A stretch of DNA of 64,000 bases from Arthrobacter sp. zg-Y1110 (GCF_025244865.1 NZ_CP104272.1:1674001-1738000); one strand, 5' to 3'; numbered from the stretch's first letter, positions 26,880-36,553 are shown. Numbers and translations are program-made. Notes: a model not told the origin generated them from the sequence alone.

Positions 26880-28469
26880 CTATGCCGCCCGAATCAGGTC
26901 CACCACTATCTTCTCGACCGTAGAGAGGCCGTCCTCAATAGGAGCACCTGGCAACGGTGGCGCTGTGGAGCGGTATGTGTGTCCGGTGGGGGTGGAGGTC
27001 TCCACGGTATGGCCGAGTATTGCGGGTGAGCCTTCCATCCCTCCGCCCGCCGCACCTGTTGCGGCCGCTGAGCCGGGAGGTTTGATTACCTTTGCGGACC
27101 AGCCCGGCGCTTCCTTGGCGTGGTTGCACGCTTCGCAGAGTCCCTGTCCGTTCCCGACGCTGGTGGGACCTCTGGCGCTGTGCCGCCGGACATGGTCGAA
27201 CTCCCGGATTGGGGCACCGCACCACGGCATCCGGCAGGTAGCGTCCCGTGCGGCGATGAACCGGGCCAAGGATGTCGGGAACAAACGTGCCCGAGAATCC
27301 ATAGCGACCAGCTCACCGGTTTCCGGAGCCGTGTACAGCCTGCGGATGAAGGTCTGGACATCCCTGGCGGGTCTGTCGCTCCGATCCTGGCGTCGGCCAC
27401 TGTTCGGGCCGCCGGTCCGGGCGCTGCCCTCGGCGTCACCGTGGCCTTCTGCGCCACCGGCGTCACCGTGGCCTTCTGCGCCACCGGTGCCGCACGTGCC
27501 ATCGGCAACGCGACCCGAGTTCTCCATAGCCCCACCCCGGTTGCGGACCAGATCCCTGGCCCACTGGGCCGGAACGGGGCCGTAGCCGGGGACGAATGCC
27601 GGCTCTGATTCTCCGGCAAGCAGTGTCCGATCCGTCATCACCAGCTGGACCTCCACTTTCATGGGGTCCGCCTGTGCCTGACCGGTGATTCGGCCTACAA
27701 GCGTGTCCGCCATGATCTGGCCACGGGTACGCCGGTCCCCGGCTGCTGTCAGCCGGTCTGCCTCCCGGGCTAGGGCCGCGTATACGCCTACCCCTTGGGC
27801 GACGGGCAGAAGCCCCGTCAGGTACGTCATGGTGTCCGGCGCGGGACGGCAGGAAACGAAACGTTCGGATGCAGCCTTGGCGGCCCGGTTCACGGCAGCC
27901 TGTGGATCCAGCCGGTAAGCAGCAGCCCTGGCGCGGGAAGTGAGCTGCCGATCTCCCAGGGTTTCCAGCAGCCCCGGGTCTCCGGCCACTTCCGCATCTA
28001 CCCGCTGCCGATCTTCTCTGCTCAGGCAAGCGGTTTCACGCACCAGCAGTGTCGCCCGCCATTCGTTGATCTTTCCGTGGCTCAGGGCGTGGAGGGTGCA
28101 GGGCATGTCCTGAGTGAGGGCCTTGGCGAACCCCAGCAGGCGCCCGCCGCGGTTGGCCGATTCCCTCCGGGCCAAAGCTATCTGCGAGGCCACGCCCCAA
28201 CCCTGCTTGTCCCGGGATACTCCCTCCACCGCCTGCTTCCGACGCTGCGAGGCGTCAAACGCCGCGGCCGCCCGGGCCTGCGCTGCCGATGCTGCAGCCT
28301 TCAGCTCTTCAAGGGCTCGAATCCGGTCGATGAGCTCTGTGTCCGGCGGCGGGGCATGCTCTGCGTCGGCGTCCTCACTCAATACGCCTGCCCATTCGTT
28401 CACTGACGCGCTGCTGACACGGGAAGGGTCAGCAGACAAGTGGTGTCCGTGCGGACGATATTCGAACAT
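26880..28469 (-). CDS. DUF222 / HNH endonuclease (13E12-like) under LexA control
   Basis: 529 residues. The N-terminal half is DUF222 (helical, with ARAAAAFDASQRRK and QVSGKINEW-like segments); the C-terminal quarter is an HNH nuclease with zinc-binding cysteines: CRMPWCGAPIREFDHVRRHS and LCEACNHAKEAPGW. A Gly/Glu/Asp repeat (AEGHGDAGG twice) separates them, caused by a 27-base tandem duplication. The family is known in mycobacteria as the 13E12 repeat proteins, many induced by DNA damage. Here a perfect LexA box overlaps the ATG at 28469, so transcription must start very near the ATG or the true start lies a few codons downstream (GTG in SVNEW). Confidence 0.85.
   Translation of the reverse strand: MFEYRPHGHHLSADPSRVSSASVNEWAGVLSEDADAEHAPPPDTELIDRIRALEELKAAASAAQARAAAAFDASQRRKQAVEGVSRDKQGWGVASQIALARRESANRGGRLLGFAKALTQDMPCTLHALSHGKINEWRATLLVRETACLSREDRQRVDAEVAGDPGLLETLGDRQLTSRARAAAYRLDPQAAVNRAAKAASERFVSCRPAPDTMTYLTGLLPVAQGVGVYAALAREADRLTAAGDRRTRGQIMADTLVGRITGQAQADPMKVEVQLVMTDRTLLAGESEPAFVPGYGPVPAQWARDLVRNRGGAMENSGRVADGTCGTGGAEGHGDAGGAEGHGDAEGSARTGGPNSGRRQDRSDRPARDVQTFIRRLYTAPETGELVAMDSRARLFPTSLARFIAARDATCRMPWCGAPIREFDHVRRHSARGPTSVGNGQGLCEACNHAKEAPGWSAKVIKPPGSAAATGAAGGGMEGSPAILGHTVETSTPTGHTYRSTAPPLPGAPIEDGLSTVEKIVVDLIRAA
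27431..27484. repeat. 27-bp perfect tandem duplication inside the HNH gene
   Basis: Two identical 27-base units (27431-27457 and 27458-27484) lie head to tail. The unit is a multiple of three, so the frame is kept and a nine-residue block is repeated in the linker between DUF222 and the HNH domain. This could vary in copy number between strains. Confidence 0.9.
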
Positions 28470-28477
28470 GTGTTCGA
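28462..28477. promoter_or_regulatory. LexA (SOS) box
   Basis: TCGAAC-ATGT-GTTCGA is an exact match to the actinobacterial LexA consensus TCGAACRNRYGTTCGA. It overlaps the chosen ATG of the DUF222/HNH gene, making that gene a likely SOS-regulon member. Confidence 0.85.
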
Positions 28478-29099
28478 GTCTATCGGCGGTAAATCGTAGG
28501 GGGAAGGAGGGAAATACCTGACCTACTACCTGTCTTTGCGGTCCGTGAAGCAGACTCAAAAGTCCGGCTGGTTGCTGGTGCCAGGAGCGTTTGTCGCCCT
28601 GCTTGAGGCGAGTTCCGCGCGTGGATGCCATGCCGGGTCCGGGCTTCCTGCGGGACCCTGCCGTTCACGCTGGGCTTCGGCGCTCGCAGATTTGTCCTGG
28701 CGAAGCAGGTCTGCGCTCGCAGGCGGGAACCTGTGGCATTAGGTGCAGAAGGATTGCGGTCCGCACTGCGAGCGTTTCCAGGCCCCGGCACCGAGCGCAG
28801 GGTTCACGAGGGTGCGGCCGGTATCCCGGCAGGCGTGCCAAAGCAGGGGAGAGGGCGAGCAAAAGTAGTTCTGTGGACGGACGACGCCGGTCTCCTCCGG
28901 CAGTGCGCAGATCCGGTCCAGCTGCCGCGCCTCGCCCAGGACGACGCCGGTGAGTATGACGTCGACTTTGCCGTCACGACGTCGCGAGGCGGCGGTGTTG
29001 CACGCCCCAAAGGCATGCAGCATCCCTCTTGATAAGCAAGCTTAGTAAAACCCGCGTGTCCGCACGTCCCGGCCTGCCGGCGCGACGTAGAGTGGTCGG
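28478..29099. other. Intergenic region without a recognised gene
   Basis: About 620 bases. Several short frames are open on both strands but none resembles a protein family or has a good ribosome site. The stretch has no terminator-like hairpin with a T-run. It may be decayed sequence; I see nothing further in it. Confidence 0.5.
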
Positions 29100-29333
29100 A
29101 TGTTCGTGCTCATTGGATTCAAGACCGTGCTCTCCTCACTCTTTTCGCGGCCGGCCACCTGCCAGTACTGCGGCGTCTACGGAGAGCAGTATGTGGAAGA
29201 GCGCGCTAACCGGCTGACGCTCTTTTTCATCCCCGTCTTCACCACCAGCCGCCGCTACGCCTTTACCTGCTCCAACTGCGGCCGCAGTACGGGTATTAAC
29301 AAGTCGCAGAAGAACGCCCTCCAGCGCGGCTGA
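29100..29333 (+). CDS. Small zinc-ribbon protein
   Basis: 77 residues with two CxxC pairs, CQYCG (around residue 21) and CSNCG (around residue 57), the zinc-ribbon pattern, plus a hydrophobic segment between them (TLFFIPVFTTSRRYAF). The first 17 residues are hydrophobic and may be a membrane anchor. Function unknown; such proteins are widespread in actinobacteria. ATG at 29100. Confidence 0.75.
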   Translation: MFVLIGFKTVLSSLFSRPATCQYCGVYGEQYVEERANRLTLFFIPVFTTSRRYAFTCSNCGRSTGINKSQKNALQRG

Positions 29334-29556
29334 ACCGCTGTCGGCACGGGAAGAAAACCACCGCAGGACGCCTATCGAACCCTTCCGAGACTCTCCGTGA
29401 GGGCCCGGTGTCCCCGGCGCGCCGGAAAAGTCAATAGAATGAAAGAAGCACAACAGCTGCCGGCCCTGTTCTGGCCGCACCACAGACTTCCGGAATGCCG
29501 CCGTACGGCTGCCGTTCCAACCTGCAATCCGATCCCCAACGAAAGAACCCTCATCC

Positions 29557-31248
29557 GTGAATAGAACACCTGCCGTCCTGAAAGCCCCCCGGGAACTCGC
29601 CAAGGGAACCATGCGTGTCATGAACCTCGGCGGCCTTGGCGAAATCGGCAGGAACATGACCGTTTTCGAATTCGACGGCAAACTGCTGATCGTTGACTGC
29701 GGCGTCCTCTTCCCCGAAGAGGAACACCCCGGCGTCAACCTCATCCTGCCCGACTTCACCGCCATCCGCGACCGCCTGCAGGACGTTGTTGCCATTGTCC
29801 TGACCCACGGCCACGAAGACCACATCGGCGGTGTGCCGTACCTGCTTCGCGAGCGTTCGGACATTCCCATCGTTGGCTCCAAGCTGACCCTGGCGTTCAT
29901 CGAGGCCAAGCTGAAGGAACACCGGATTAAGCCCAAGCTGATCCAGGTCAAGGAAGGCGACCGCCGCACCATCGGCGGCTTCGACCTCGAGTTCCTGGCC
30001 GTGAACCACTCCATCCCGGACGGTCTGGCCATCGCCATCCGCACCGCCGCCGGCATGGCACTGCACACCGGTGACTTCAAGATGGACCAGTTCCCGCTGG
30101 ACCGCCGCATCACCGACCTCACCGGCTTCGCCCGGCTCGGCGTGGAAGGCGTGGACCTGTTCCTCACCGACTCCACCAACGCCGAGGTTCCCGGCTTCAT
30201 GGCCTCGGAAAAGGAACTGGCCCCGGCCATCGACACGGTCTTCCGCACCGCGCCGCGCCGCATCATCGTCTCCAGCTTCGCCAGCCACATCCACCGCATC
30301 CAGCAGGTCATCGACGCGGCATCGCGCTACAACCGCAAGGTCTCCTTCGTGGGCCGCTCGATGATCCGCAACATGACCATCGCCGAGGAACTGGGCTACC
30401 TGAACATCCCCAAGGGCATCCTGGTGGACTTCAAGTCGCTGCAGCGCACCGATGACCACAAGGTGGTGCTGATCTGCACCGGGTCGCAGGGCGAGCCGAT
30501 GGCAGCGCTATCCCGGATGGCCAACAAGGACCACCAAATCCGCATCCACGAGGGCGACACCGTGCTGATGGCCAGCTCGCTGATCCCGGGCAACGAGAAC
30601 GCCATTTACGGCATCATCAACAACCTGACTAAGATCGGCGCCAACGTGGTGCACAAGGGCAATGCCAAGGTGCACGTCTCCGGCCACGCCAGCGCCGGCG
30701 AACTCGCCTACTGCTACAACATTGTCAAGCCGCGCAACGTAATGCCGGTGCACGGCGAGTGGCGCCACCTCAAGGCCAACGGAGCCATCGCAGAGGCGAC
30801 CGGTATGGATCCCCGAGACATCGTCATCGCCGAAAACGGCATGACCGTTGACCTGCGCCGCGGCCGGGCCACGATCTCCGGGAAGCATCAGGTGGACCTG
30901 GTCTTCGTGGACGGCGACAGCGTCGGCCACACCACCGAGGAAACCCTGAAGGAGCGCATGCAGCTGGCCGAGGAGGGCGCCGTGACGGTGCTGGCCCTGG
31001 TCGACGCCGATACCGGCACCATCGCCGAGCCTGCCGAATTCTTCACCAAGGGCTTCACCGTGAAGTCCGAGGACCTGAAGAAGGCAGAGGAAGCCGTGGA
31101 GAAGGCCCTGGCCAACGCCGCCGCGGGCAGCCGCCGCGGACCGAAGAGCGAGGACCTCGAAGACGTCATCGAGCGCGCCGTCGCCAACTGGATGCGCCGC
31201 TTCTACAACCGCACACCGGCAATCACCGCGATTGTCGTCGACGCCTAA
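29557..31248 (+). CDS. rnj: Ribonuclease J
   Basis: 563-residue metallo-beta-lactamase/beta-CASP nuclease that degrades and processes RNA (5'-to-3' exo and endo). The metal motif THGHEDHIGG lies at 83-92 (H84, H86, D88, H89), then HTGDFKMD, LTDSTN, the beta-CASP segment (FASHIHRIQQVIDAA), and VSGHASAGELAYCYN in the C-terminal MBL half; a C-terminal dimerisation domain follows. The start is a GTG at 29557. In many actinobacteria the gene sits between dapA and ftsK; here neither is adjacent. Confidence 0.94.
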   Translation: MNRTPAVLKAPRELAKGTMRVMNLGGLGEIGRNMTVFEFDGKLLIVDCGVLFPEEEHPGVNLILPDFTAIRDRLQDVVAIVLTHGHEDHIGGVPYLLRERSDIPIVGSKLTLAFIEAKLKEHRIKPKLIQVKEGDRRTIGGFDLEFLAVNHSIPDGLAIAIRTAAGMALHTGDFKMDQFPLDRRITDLTGFARLGVEGVDLFLTDSTNAEVPGFMASEKELAPAIDTVFRTAPRRIIVSSFASHIHRIQQVIDAASRYNRKVSFVGRSMIRNMTIAEELGYLNIPKGILVDFKSLQRTDDHKVVLICTGSQGEPMAALSRMANKDHQIRIHEGDTVLMASSLIPGNENAIYGIINNLTKIGANVVHKGNAKVHVSGHASAGELAYCYNIVKPRNVMPVHGEWRHLKANGAIAEATGMDPRDIVIAENGMTVDLRRGRATISGKHQVDLVFVDGDSVGHTTEETLKERMQLAEEGAVTVLALVDADTGTIAEPAEFFTKGFTVKSEDLKKAEEAVEKALANAAAGSRRGPKSEDLEDVIERAVANWMRRFYNRTPAITAIVVDA

Positions 31249-31298
31249 AGCGCCGTCGCCGTGAGGCTTTAGCCAACAGGCTTTAGTCAACACACAGG

Positions 31299-31343
31299 AG
31301 GAGGGGCCGCAAGTCGCACCAGCGACCTGCGGCCCCTCCTTTT
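31299..31343 (+). terminator. Intrinsic terminator after RNase J
   Basis: A 19-base stem (31299-31317 with 31322-31340, one mismatch), loop ACCA, followed by a T-run. It lies 50 bases after the rnj stop. Confidence 0.9.
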
Positions 31344-31559
31344 GCACTGCCGGAAGTGCTGGTTTGCTGTGATCTTGTTCTCGCGGGGTTTCCGGGCCGG
31401 CCCCGCTGGCGGGTGCCCTCAGCGCGGACCGGCAGCGGCCCGATCCCAGTGCTGGAGCGGGATTCCGGCCTGCTTCCGGACGCCGGTTCCACCCGTCCCT
31501 TACCCGATGTGACCCATTCGGTCAAGACCCTTCACAGGCAAAGTCGATAACTTGTAGGG

Positions 31560-33650
31560 ATGCGTCCCCCCAAATCCTCATTCCTCGAGAGACTTTCCGT
31601 GCCCGGACGGTTAGTCGCGTTCCTCCTCGTAAGCCTGCTGGCCGGCGTGTTGGCCGCCAGCACCCTGATCCCCATGGCGGCAGTAGCAGCCACGGGCACG
31701 GACATGGCCGTCGGAGTGCTGGACCAGCTGCCCGACGAGCTGGAAACCGGACCCCTGGATGAGGGATCAAAGATCTACAGCGCCGACGGCGTGCTGCTGG
31801 CCACCTTCTATGCCCAGAACCGGGTTCCGGTGGAGCTGGACGAGATGTCGCAGAGCATGCAGGACGCCATCGTCTCCATTGAGGACGCACGCTTCTTCGA
31901 GCACAACGGCATTGACTTCAAGGGCGTTGCCCGTGCCGTTGCCTCCAATGTGGCCGGTTCGGATACGCAGGGCGCCTCTACCCTGACCATGCAGTACGTA
32001 AACAACGTGCTTATCAGCCGGGACATCGCTGCGGGCAAGGGCGGCAGCGACCTCACGATCAGCGGCACCAAGGACCTCGGGGACAAGCTGCGCGAAGCCA
32101 AGCTCGCTGTCGCCGTTGAAAAGCAGTACTCCAAGGAGGAGATCCTGGAGGGTTACCTCAACATCGTGCTCTTCGGCGGACAGACCTACGGCGTGGAGGC
32201 TGCGGCCCAGAGCTACTTCGGCATCTCCGCCTCGGAGCTCAATCCGGCACAGTCGGCCATGCTGGCCGGCATGGTGCAGTCGCCCAGCCACTACAACCCG
32301 TTCACCAACCCCGAAGGAACGCAGGCCCGCCGGGACACCGTGCTGGCGGCCATGCTGAAGAACGACAAGATCAGCCAGGCCGAGTATGACGAAGCGGTGG
32401 CGAGCGGACTGGACCTGAACCCGCAGACCGTGACCTCGGGATGCACTGGCGCCGAAACCGCCCAGTACTTCTGCAGCTATGTGGAACAGACCATCCTGCA
32501 GTCGGAGGCCTTCGGCGCCGATGTCGAAGAGCGCGCCAAGCTCCTGGCACGCGGCGGGTTGACCATCAGGACCACCCTGGACTCGCGGCTGCAGTCGCAG
32601 GCACAGAAGCAGATCGAAGCCCAGGTTCCGGTAGGGGATCCCTCCGGGGCCGGCTCGGCAATAGTGTCCGTGGAACCGGGCACGGGCAAGATCCTTGCCA
32701 TGGCCCAGAACACCGAGTACACCCCGGAGCTGGGCAAGGGCAAAACCCAGCTCAACTTCAATGTGGACGCGGACATGGGCGGCACGCCCTACGGGTTCCA
32801 GCCCGGCTCCACCATGAAGCCGTTCACCACCGCCGCCTGGCTGGCGGCCGGGCACGGGCTCAACGACACCATCGACGCCACGCGTACGTCCTACCCGGCA
32901 GGCTTCGACTGGAAGGCCAGCTGCCTCGGCCCGAATGCGGAGTTCGACGAATGGAAATTCAAGAACGCCTCCGAGGGCTTTGAGAAGAAGATGACCGTTG
33001 CGGAGGGCCTGCGGCAGTCCGTCAACACCGCCACCGTGGCGCAGGCAGCCCAGCTGGACCTGTGCGACATCCGGGATACCGCCACCAGCATGGGTGTCCA
33101 CCGCGCAGTGGACGGGGAACCCCTGGAAGTCACCAGTCCCTCCTTTGTCCTCGGCGGACAGGAAGTCTCCCCGCTGACCATAGCTTCGGCCTACGCCACC
33201 TTCGCCAGCGGCGGCGAATACTGCACACCCACCGCGCTGACCGAAGTCACCGACGGCCAGGGCAACGCGTACGACGTCGCCGGAGGAGAATGCACCCGCG
33301 CCATCAGCGAGGATGTGGCAGCTGCCGTGACGCAGCCGCTGGAGAAACTGGTTGAGGGCTCACCGGGCAGCATCCGGCCCATCGGCGTCCCCGCCGCGGC
33401 CAAAACCGGCACCACCGACATGTCCGAGCAGACCTGGACCGTCGGCTACACCACCGGCATCGCGACGGCGTCCTGGGTGGGGAACTGGAACTCCTACTCC
33501 TCGCTGAACAACCAGTCCATTAACGGCGTCACCCGCTCTTACGTGGACGGCTCCGCCATCGCCGGTGCCCAGTGGACCGACTACATGAAGGCCGTCGCCA
33601 AGCTCTACGAAGCGAAGGACTTCCCCTCCGTCCCGGACAGCATGCTCTAG
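31560..33650 (+). CDS. Class A penicillin-binding protein (transglycosylase/transpeptidase)
   Basis: 696 residues; bifunctional peptidoglycan polymerase and crosslinker. One membrane anchor at about 17-44. The GT51 transglycosylase domain has the catalytic Glu108 in SIEDARFFEH and the QYVNNVLI motif. The transpeptidase domain shows SxxK at STMK (Ser417), SxN at SVN, and KTGT. The C-terminus (after KTGT) has no PASTA domain. The ATG at 31560 sits after a weak AGGG. Probably transcribed separately after the rnj terminator. Confidence 0.92.
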   Translation: MRPPKSSFLERLSVPGRLVAFLLVSLLAGVLAASTLIPMAAVAATGTDMAVGVLDQLPDELETGPLDEGSKIYSADGVLLATFYAQNRVPVELDEMSQSMQDAIVSIEDARFFEHNGIDFKGVARAVASNVAGSDTQGASTLTMQYVNNVLISRDIAAGKGGSDLTISGTKDLGDKLREAKLAVAVEKQYSKEEILEGYLNIVLFGGQTYGVEAAAQSYFGISASELNPAQSAMLAGMVQSPSHYNPFTNPEGTQARRDTVLAAMLKNDKISQAEYDEAVASGLDLNPQTVTSGCTGAETAQYFCSYVEQTILQSEAFGADVEERAKLLARGGLTIRTTLDSRLQSQAQKQIEAQVPVGDPSGAGSAIVSVEPGTGKILAMAQNTEYTPELGKGKTQLNFNVDADMGGTPYGFQPGSTMKPFTTAAWLAAGHGLNDTIDATRTSYPAGFDWKASCLGPNAEFDEWKFKNASEGFEKKMTVAEGLRQSVNTATVAQAAQLDLCDIRDTATSMGVHRAVDGEPLEVTSPSFVLGGQEVSPLTIASAYATFASGGEYCTPTALTEVTDGQGNAYDVAGGECTRAISEDVAAAVTQPLEKLVEGSPGSIRPIGVPAAAKTGTTDMSEQTWTVGYTTGIATASWVGNWNSYSSLNNQSINGVTRSYVDGSAIAGAQWTDYMKAVAKLYEAKDFPSVPDSML

Positions 33651-33763
33651 GCCTGGACGCTGGCGCCGGTGCAGGTGCCGGCGAAGGGAATTCCCGAAGG
33701 TAAGCGTGCTGATGGCAGACTGGGGGAGGCATAACTCCGCAGCGCGAAGGGAACGGGAAACTT

Positions 33764-35110
33764 ATGACGACGCCGGACTGGGTGGAGCATGTGGTGTGGT
33801 GGCAGGTCTATCCGCTGGGCTTTGCCGGAGCGGAAAAGGCTGCGCTCCCGGAGCAGGCCTCGGCGCGGCACGGGCTGGCGAAGCTGGTTCCGTGGCTCGA
33901 TTACCTCGTGGAGATGGGCGCCTCCGGCCTCGCGCTCGGACCGGTGTTCGCCTCCGAAACCCACGGGTATGACACCACCGACTATTACCGGATAGATTCC
34001 CGGCTGGGCGACGATGCCGACTTCGACGAATTGGTGGCCCAGGCGCACGCGCGCGGGATCAGGGTGCTCCTCGACGGCGTCTTCAACCACACCGGCCGCT
34101 CCTTCGCCCCCTTCCGCCAGGCACTCGAGCAGGGCCCGGGGGCGACGACGGCGGACTGGTTCGGTTTTACCTGGCCGGACGGCTGGACGCCGGGAACCGA
34201 ACCGGACTACAAAGACTTCGAGGGCCATCACCACCTGGTGGCCCTGAACCATGCCGAACCGGCCGTGGCGGATTTCGTGGCCGACGTGATGAAGCACTGG
34301 CTGCGCCGCGGCGCGGACGGCTGGCGGCTGGACGCCGCCTACGCGGTGCCGTCACCGTTCTGGGCGAAGGTCCTGGACGAGGTCCGCACGGAGTTCCCCG
34401 ACGCGTATTTTGTGGGGGAGTACATCCACGGGGACTACCCGGCGGATGTGCGCGCCGGACACCTGGATTCGGTGACCCAGTACGAACTGTGGAAAGCCAT
34501 CTGGAGCTCGCTGGCCGAAGCGAACTTCTACGAGCTGTCCGCCGCGCTGGAGCGGCACAACACCTTCCTGGACACCTTTGTGCCGTTGACCTTCGTCGGC
34601 AACCATGACGTCACCCGCATCGCCAGCCGGCTGGCGCCGTCGGGCCGGCTCGCGCACGCACTGGTGCTGCTGTTCACCCTCCCGGGCACCCCGACGGTGT
34701 ACTACGGCGACGAGCAGGGCTACCGGGGCGACAAGGAGGACCGTGCCGGAGGGGACGACGACATCCGTCCGTCCTTCCCGGCGTCCCCTGAGGAGCTTTC
34801 GGCCGTGGGGCAGCCGCTGTACCACCTGCACCAGGAACTGATCGGGCTGCGCCGCCGGCACCACTGGGTGCATGGCGCGCGCACGCGGGTACATTCGCTG
34901 GCCAACGAACAGCTGGTCTACGAGGTGTTCGACGCCGGCCACTCGCTGTTCGTTGCCATGAACCTCGAGGACACGCCGGTCACCGTGCAGGTGCCCGAAG
35001 CTGCCCGGGACGTCCTGGCCGGCGCGGGCGGGCTGGACGTTCCGGGCAGGCGGCTGGCGCTGCCGGCGAAGGGCTGGGCCATCCTCGGCCCAGCCCCGGC
35101 AGCCGGCTAG
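33764..35110 (+). CDS. GH13 alpha-amylase-family glycosidase
   Basis: 448 residues. The conserved GH13 regions are in order: DGVFNHTG (103-110), GWRLDAAY with the nucleophile Asp190, VGEY with the acid/base Glu219, and GNHD with the transition-state Asp. The catalytic barrel and a C-terminal beta domain (about 360-445) are complete, so it is likely an alpha-glucosidase, amylase or related enzyme acting inside the cell (no signal peptide). Substrate is not clear. Preceded by GGAACGGGAAAC and ATG at 33764. Its stop is shared tail to tail with the SDR gene through CTAG. Confidence 0.85.
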   Translation: MTTPDWVEHVVWWQVYPLGFAGAEKAALPEQASARHGLAKLVPWLDYLVEMGASGLALGPVFASETHGYDTTDYYRIDSRLGDDADFDELVAQAHARGIRVLLDGVFNHTGRSFAPFRQALEQGPGATTADWFGFTWPDGWTPGTEPDYKDFEGHHHLVALNHAEPAVADFVADVMKHWLRRGADGWRLDAAYAVPSPFWAKVLDEVRTEFPDAYFVGEYIHGDYPADVRAGHLDSVTQYELWKAIWSSLAEANFYELSAALERHNTFLDTFVPLTFVGNHDVTRIASRLAPSGRLAHALVLLFTLPGTPTVYYGDEQGYRGDKEDRAGGDDDIRPSFPASPEELSAVGQPLYHLHQELIGLRRRHHWVHGARTRVHSLANEQLVYEVFDAGHSLFVAMNLEDTPVTVQVPEAARDVLAGAGGLDVPGRRLALPAKGWAILGPAPAAG

Positions 35111-35856
35111 TAGAGCTTGATGGTGCCGCCGTCGGCCATGAGGGTCTGGCCGGTCAGGTACTGGGAATCCTCGCTGGCGAGGAACACCACGATGGGGGCA
35201 ATGTCCGTTTCGGGGTCGCCGAGCCGGCCCAGGGGGACGCCGTCGACGACTTCCTGGTAGGCCTCCGGGAAGGCCTGGCTCCACTGGACGATGCCGGGGG
35301 TGAGGGCCACCGGGGAAACCACGTTGACGCGGATGCCGTCCACGGCCCATTCATTGGCGGCCGTGCGGGAAATGGCGCGGATGGCTTCCTTTGCCGCGGC
35401 GTAGGCCACCTGGTTCGGCAGGCCCTTGATACCCGCACCGGAGCCGAAGTTGATGATGCTGCCTCGGGTCTTTTTCAGCTCCGGGTACGCGGCGCGCATC
35501 AGGTGGAAGGTTGCCATGGTGCCCGTGTTGAAGGACAGGTCCCAGATCTCGGGCGTGGTTTCCATGATCGGTGCCTGCTTGGACGCGTGGGCGTTGTTGA
35601 CCAGGATGTCCAGGCCGCCGAAGCGCTCCACGGTTTCTGCCACGATGGCCGCGGCGTTCTCGGCCTTGGCAATGTCCTTGGCGATGAAAATGACCTCGCC
35701 CTTGCCCTCAAGAGCGGCCAGCAGCTTGTCGCCCTGGGCCTGGTCGATGTCCACCACTGCCACCTTGGCGCCTTCGGCGAGGAACCGCCGGACAATGCCC
35801 TGGCCGATGCCGCCGGCCCCGCCGGTGATGATGGCGGTCTTATTGCTGAGTTTCAT
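35107..35856 (-). CDS. SDR-family oxidoreductase
   Basis: 249 residues, classical short-chain dehydrogenase. The NAD(P)-binding motif TGGAGGIG is at 11-18, the NNAH motif (NAG equivalent) follows, and the active-site Tyr/Lys pair is in VAYAAAKEAI with the preceding Ser in NFGSGAG. The aspartate after VAVVD favours NAD over NADP. A strong GGAAGG precedes the ATG at 35856. The upstream TetR gene overlaps its start by 17 bases and reads in the same direction, so they form a regulator-target pair. Confidence 0.86.
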   Translation of the reverse strand: MKLSNKTAIITGGAGGIGQGIVRRFLAEGAKVAVVDIDQAQGDKLLAALEGKGEVIFIAKDIAKAENAAAIVAETVERFGGLDILVNNAHASKQAPIMETTPEIWDLSFNTGTMATFHLMRAAYPELKKTRGSIINFGSGAGIKGLPNQVAYAAAKEAIRAISRTAANEWAVDGIRVNVVSPVALTPGIVQWSQAFPEAYQEVVDGVPLGRLGDPETDIAPIVVFLASEDSQYLTGQTLMADGGTIKLY

Positions 35857-36553
35857 TTTCTTCCTTCCGTAAAACCGGACGGATGCGGCCGCCCGGAGCT
35901 TTGTTGAGGTTCTGTTCGACGCCGGCAATGAAGCTTCCGACGAAGAAGTCCAGTGACCGGCGTGAGGCCGGATAGCTGATGCCCTGGGCCTGGAACCGGG
36001 CCGCCTGCGGGTGCTGCGCCACGGCCTCCGGTGTCCAGCGGAGGTGCCCGCCCGGCCCGGGGCCGTCCGCCTGTTCCGGGGGGCCGAAATGGGCTGCGGC
36101 CGTGATGGACGCCGTGCCGATGACGGCGGCCGAAATGCCCAGCAGGCAGTCAAAGCCCTCGTCCTCGCTCAGGCCGGCTGAGCCCAGCCGGGAGAGCACC
36201 AGTTCCACCTCGTCGGGGGTGGCCATGTTCACGAGCCGGCGCGGCGTCAGGACAATGCGCAGCAGCCAGGGGTGCGCCGAGAAGGCCCGCCATTGGGCAT
36301 CGGCCAGGTGTGCCAGGGTTTCCTGCCAGGACAGCTTCCGGGCGGGCAGGAGTGCGTAGTCCCTGGTGGCGGCATCGGCCATCAGGAGCAGCAGGGCGCT
36401 GCGGTCCGCCACATGGCGGTAGAGCGCCATCGCCGAAACCCCGAACTCCGCCGCCACCCTGCGCATGGAGACGGCATCCAGGCCGTCCGCGTCAGCGATC
36501 CGGACTGCGGCCGCAGCGATCGCGGCGGGGCTGAGGGGCAGGGTGCGGGACAC
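35840..36553 (-). CDS. TetR-family regulator (TetR_C_1 type)
   Basis: 237 residues. The helix-turn-helix is at about 28-50 (VSMRRVAAEFGVSAMALYRHV), and the C-terminal domain resembles the tetracycline-repressor-like group (TetR_C_1). I chose the GTG at 36553, since GAAGGA sits at normal spacing; an ATG at 36574 lacks a ribosome site. The last 17 bases overlap the start of the SDR gene, so the two are co-transcribed. A palindromic site upstream (36577-36591) suggests autoregulation of the pair. Confidence 0.85.
   Translation of the reverse strand: MSRTLPLSPAAIAAAAVRIADADGLDAVSMRRVAAEFGVSAMALYRHVADRSALLLLMADAATRDYALLPARKLSWQETLAHLADAQWRAFSAHPWLLRIVLTPRRLVNMATPDEVELVLSRLGSAGLSEDEGFDCLLGISAAVIGTASITAAAHFGPPEQADGPGPGGHLRWTPEAVAQHPQAARFQAQGISYPASRRSLDFFVGSFIAGVEQNLNKAPGGRIRPVLRKEENETQQ

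Noticed and set aside
28739..29023. Minus-strand frame containing LPEETG, considered as a sortase signal
   Set aside because: The sorting motif is LPxTG, which LPEETG does not match; no hydrophobic segment or basic tail follows, and the rest resembles no protein.
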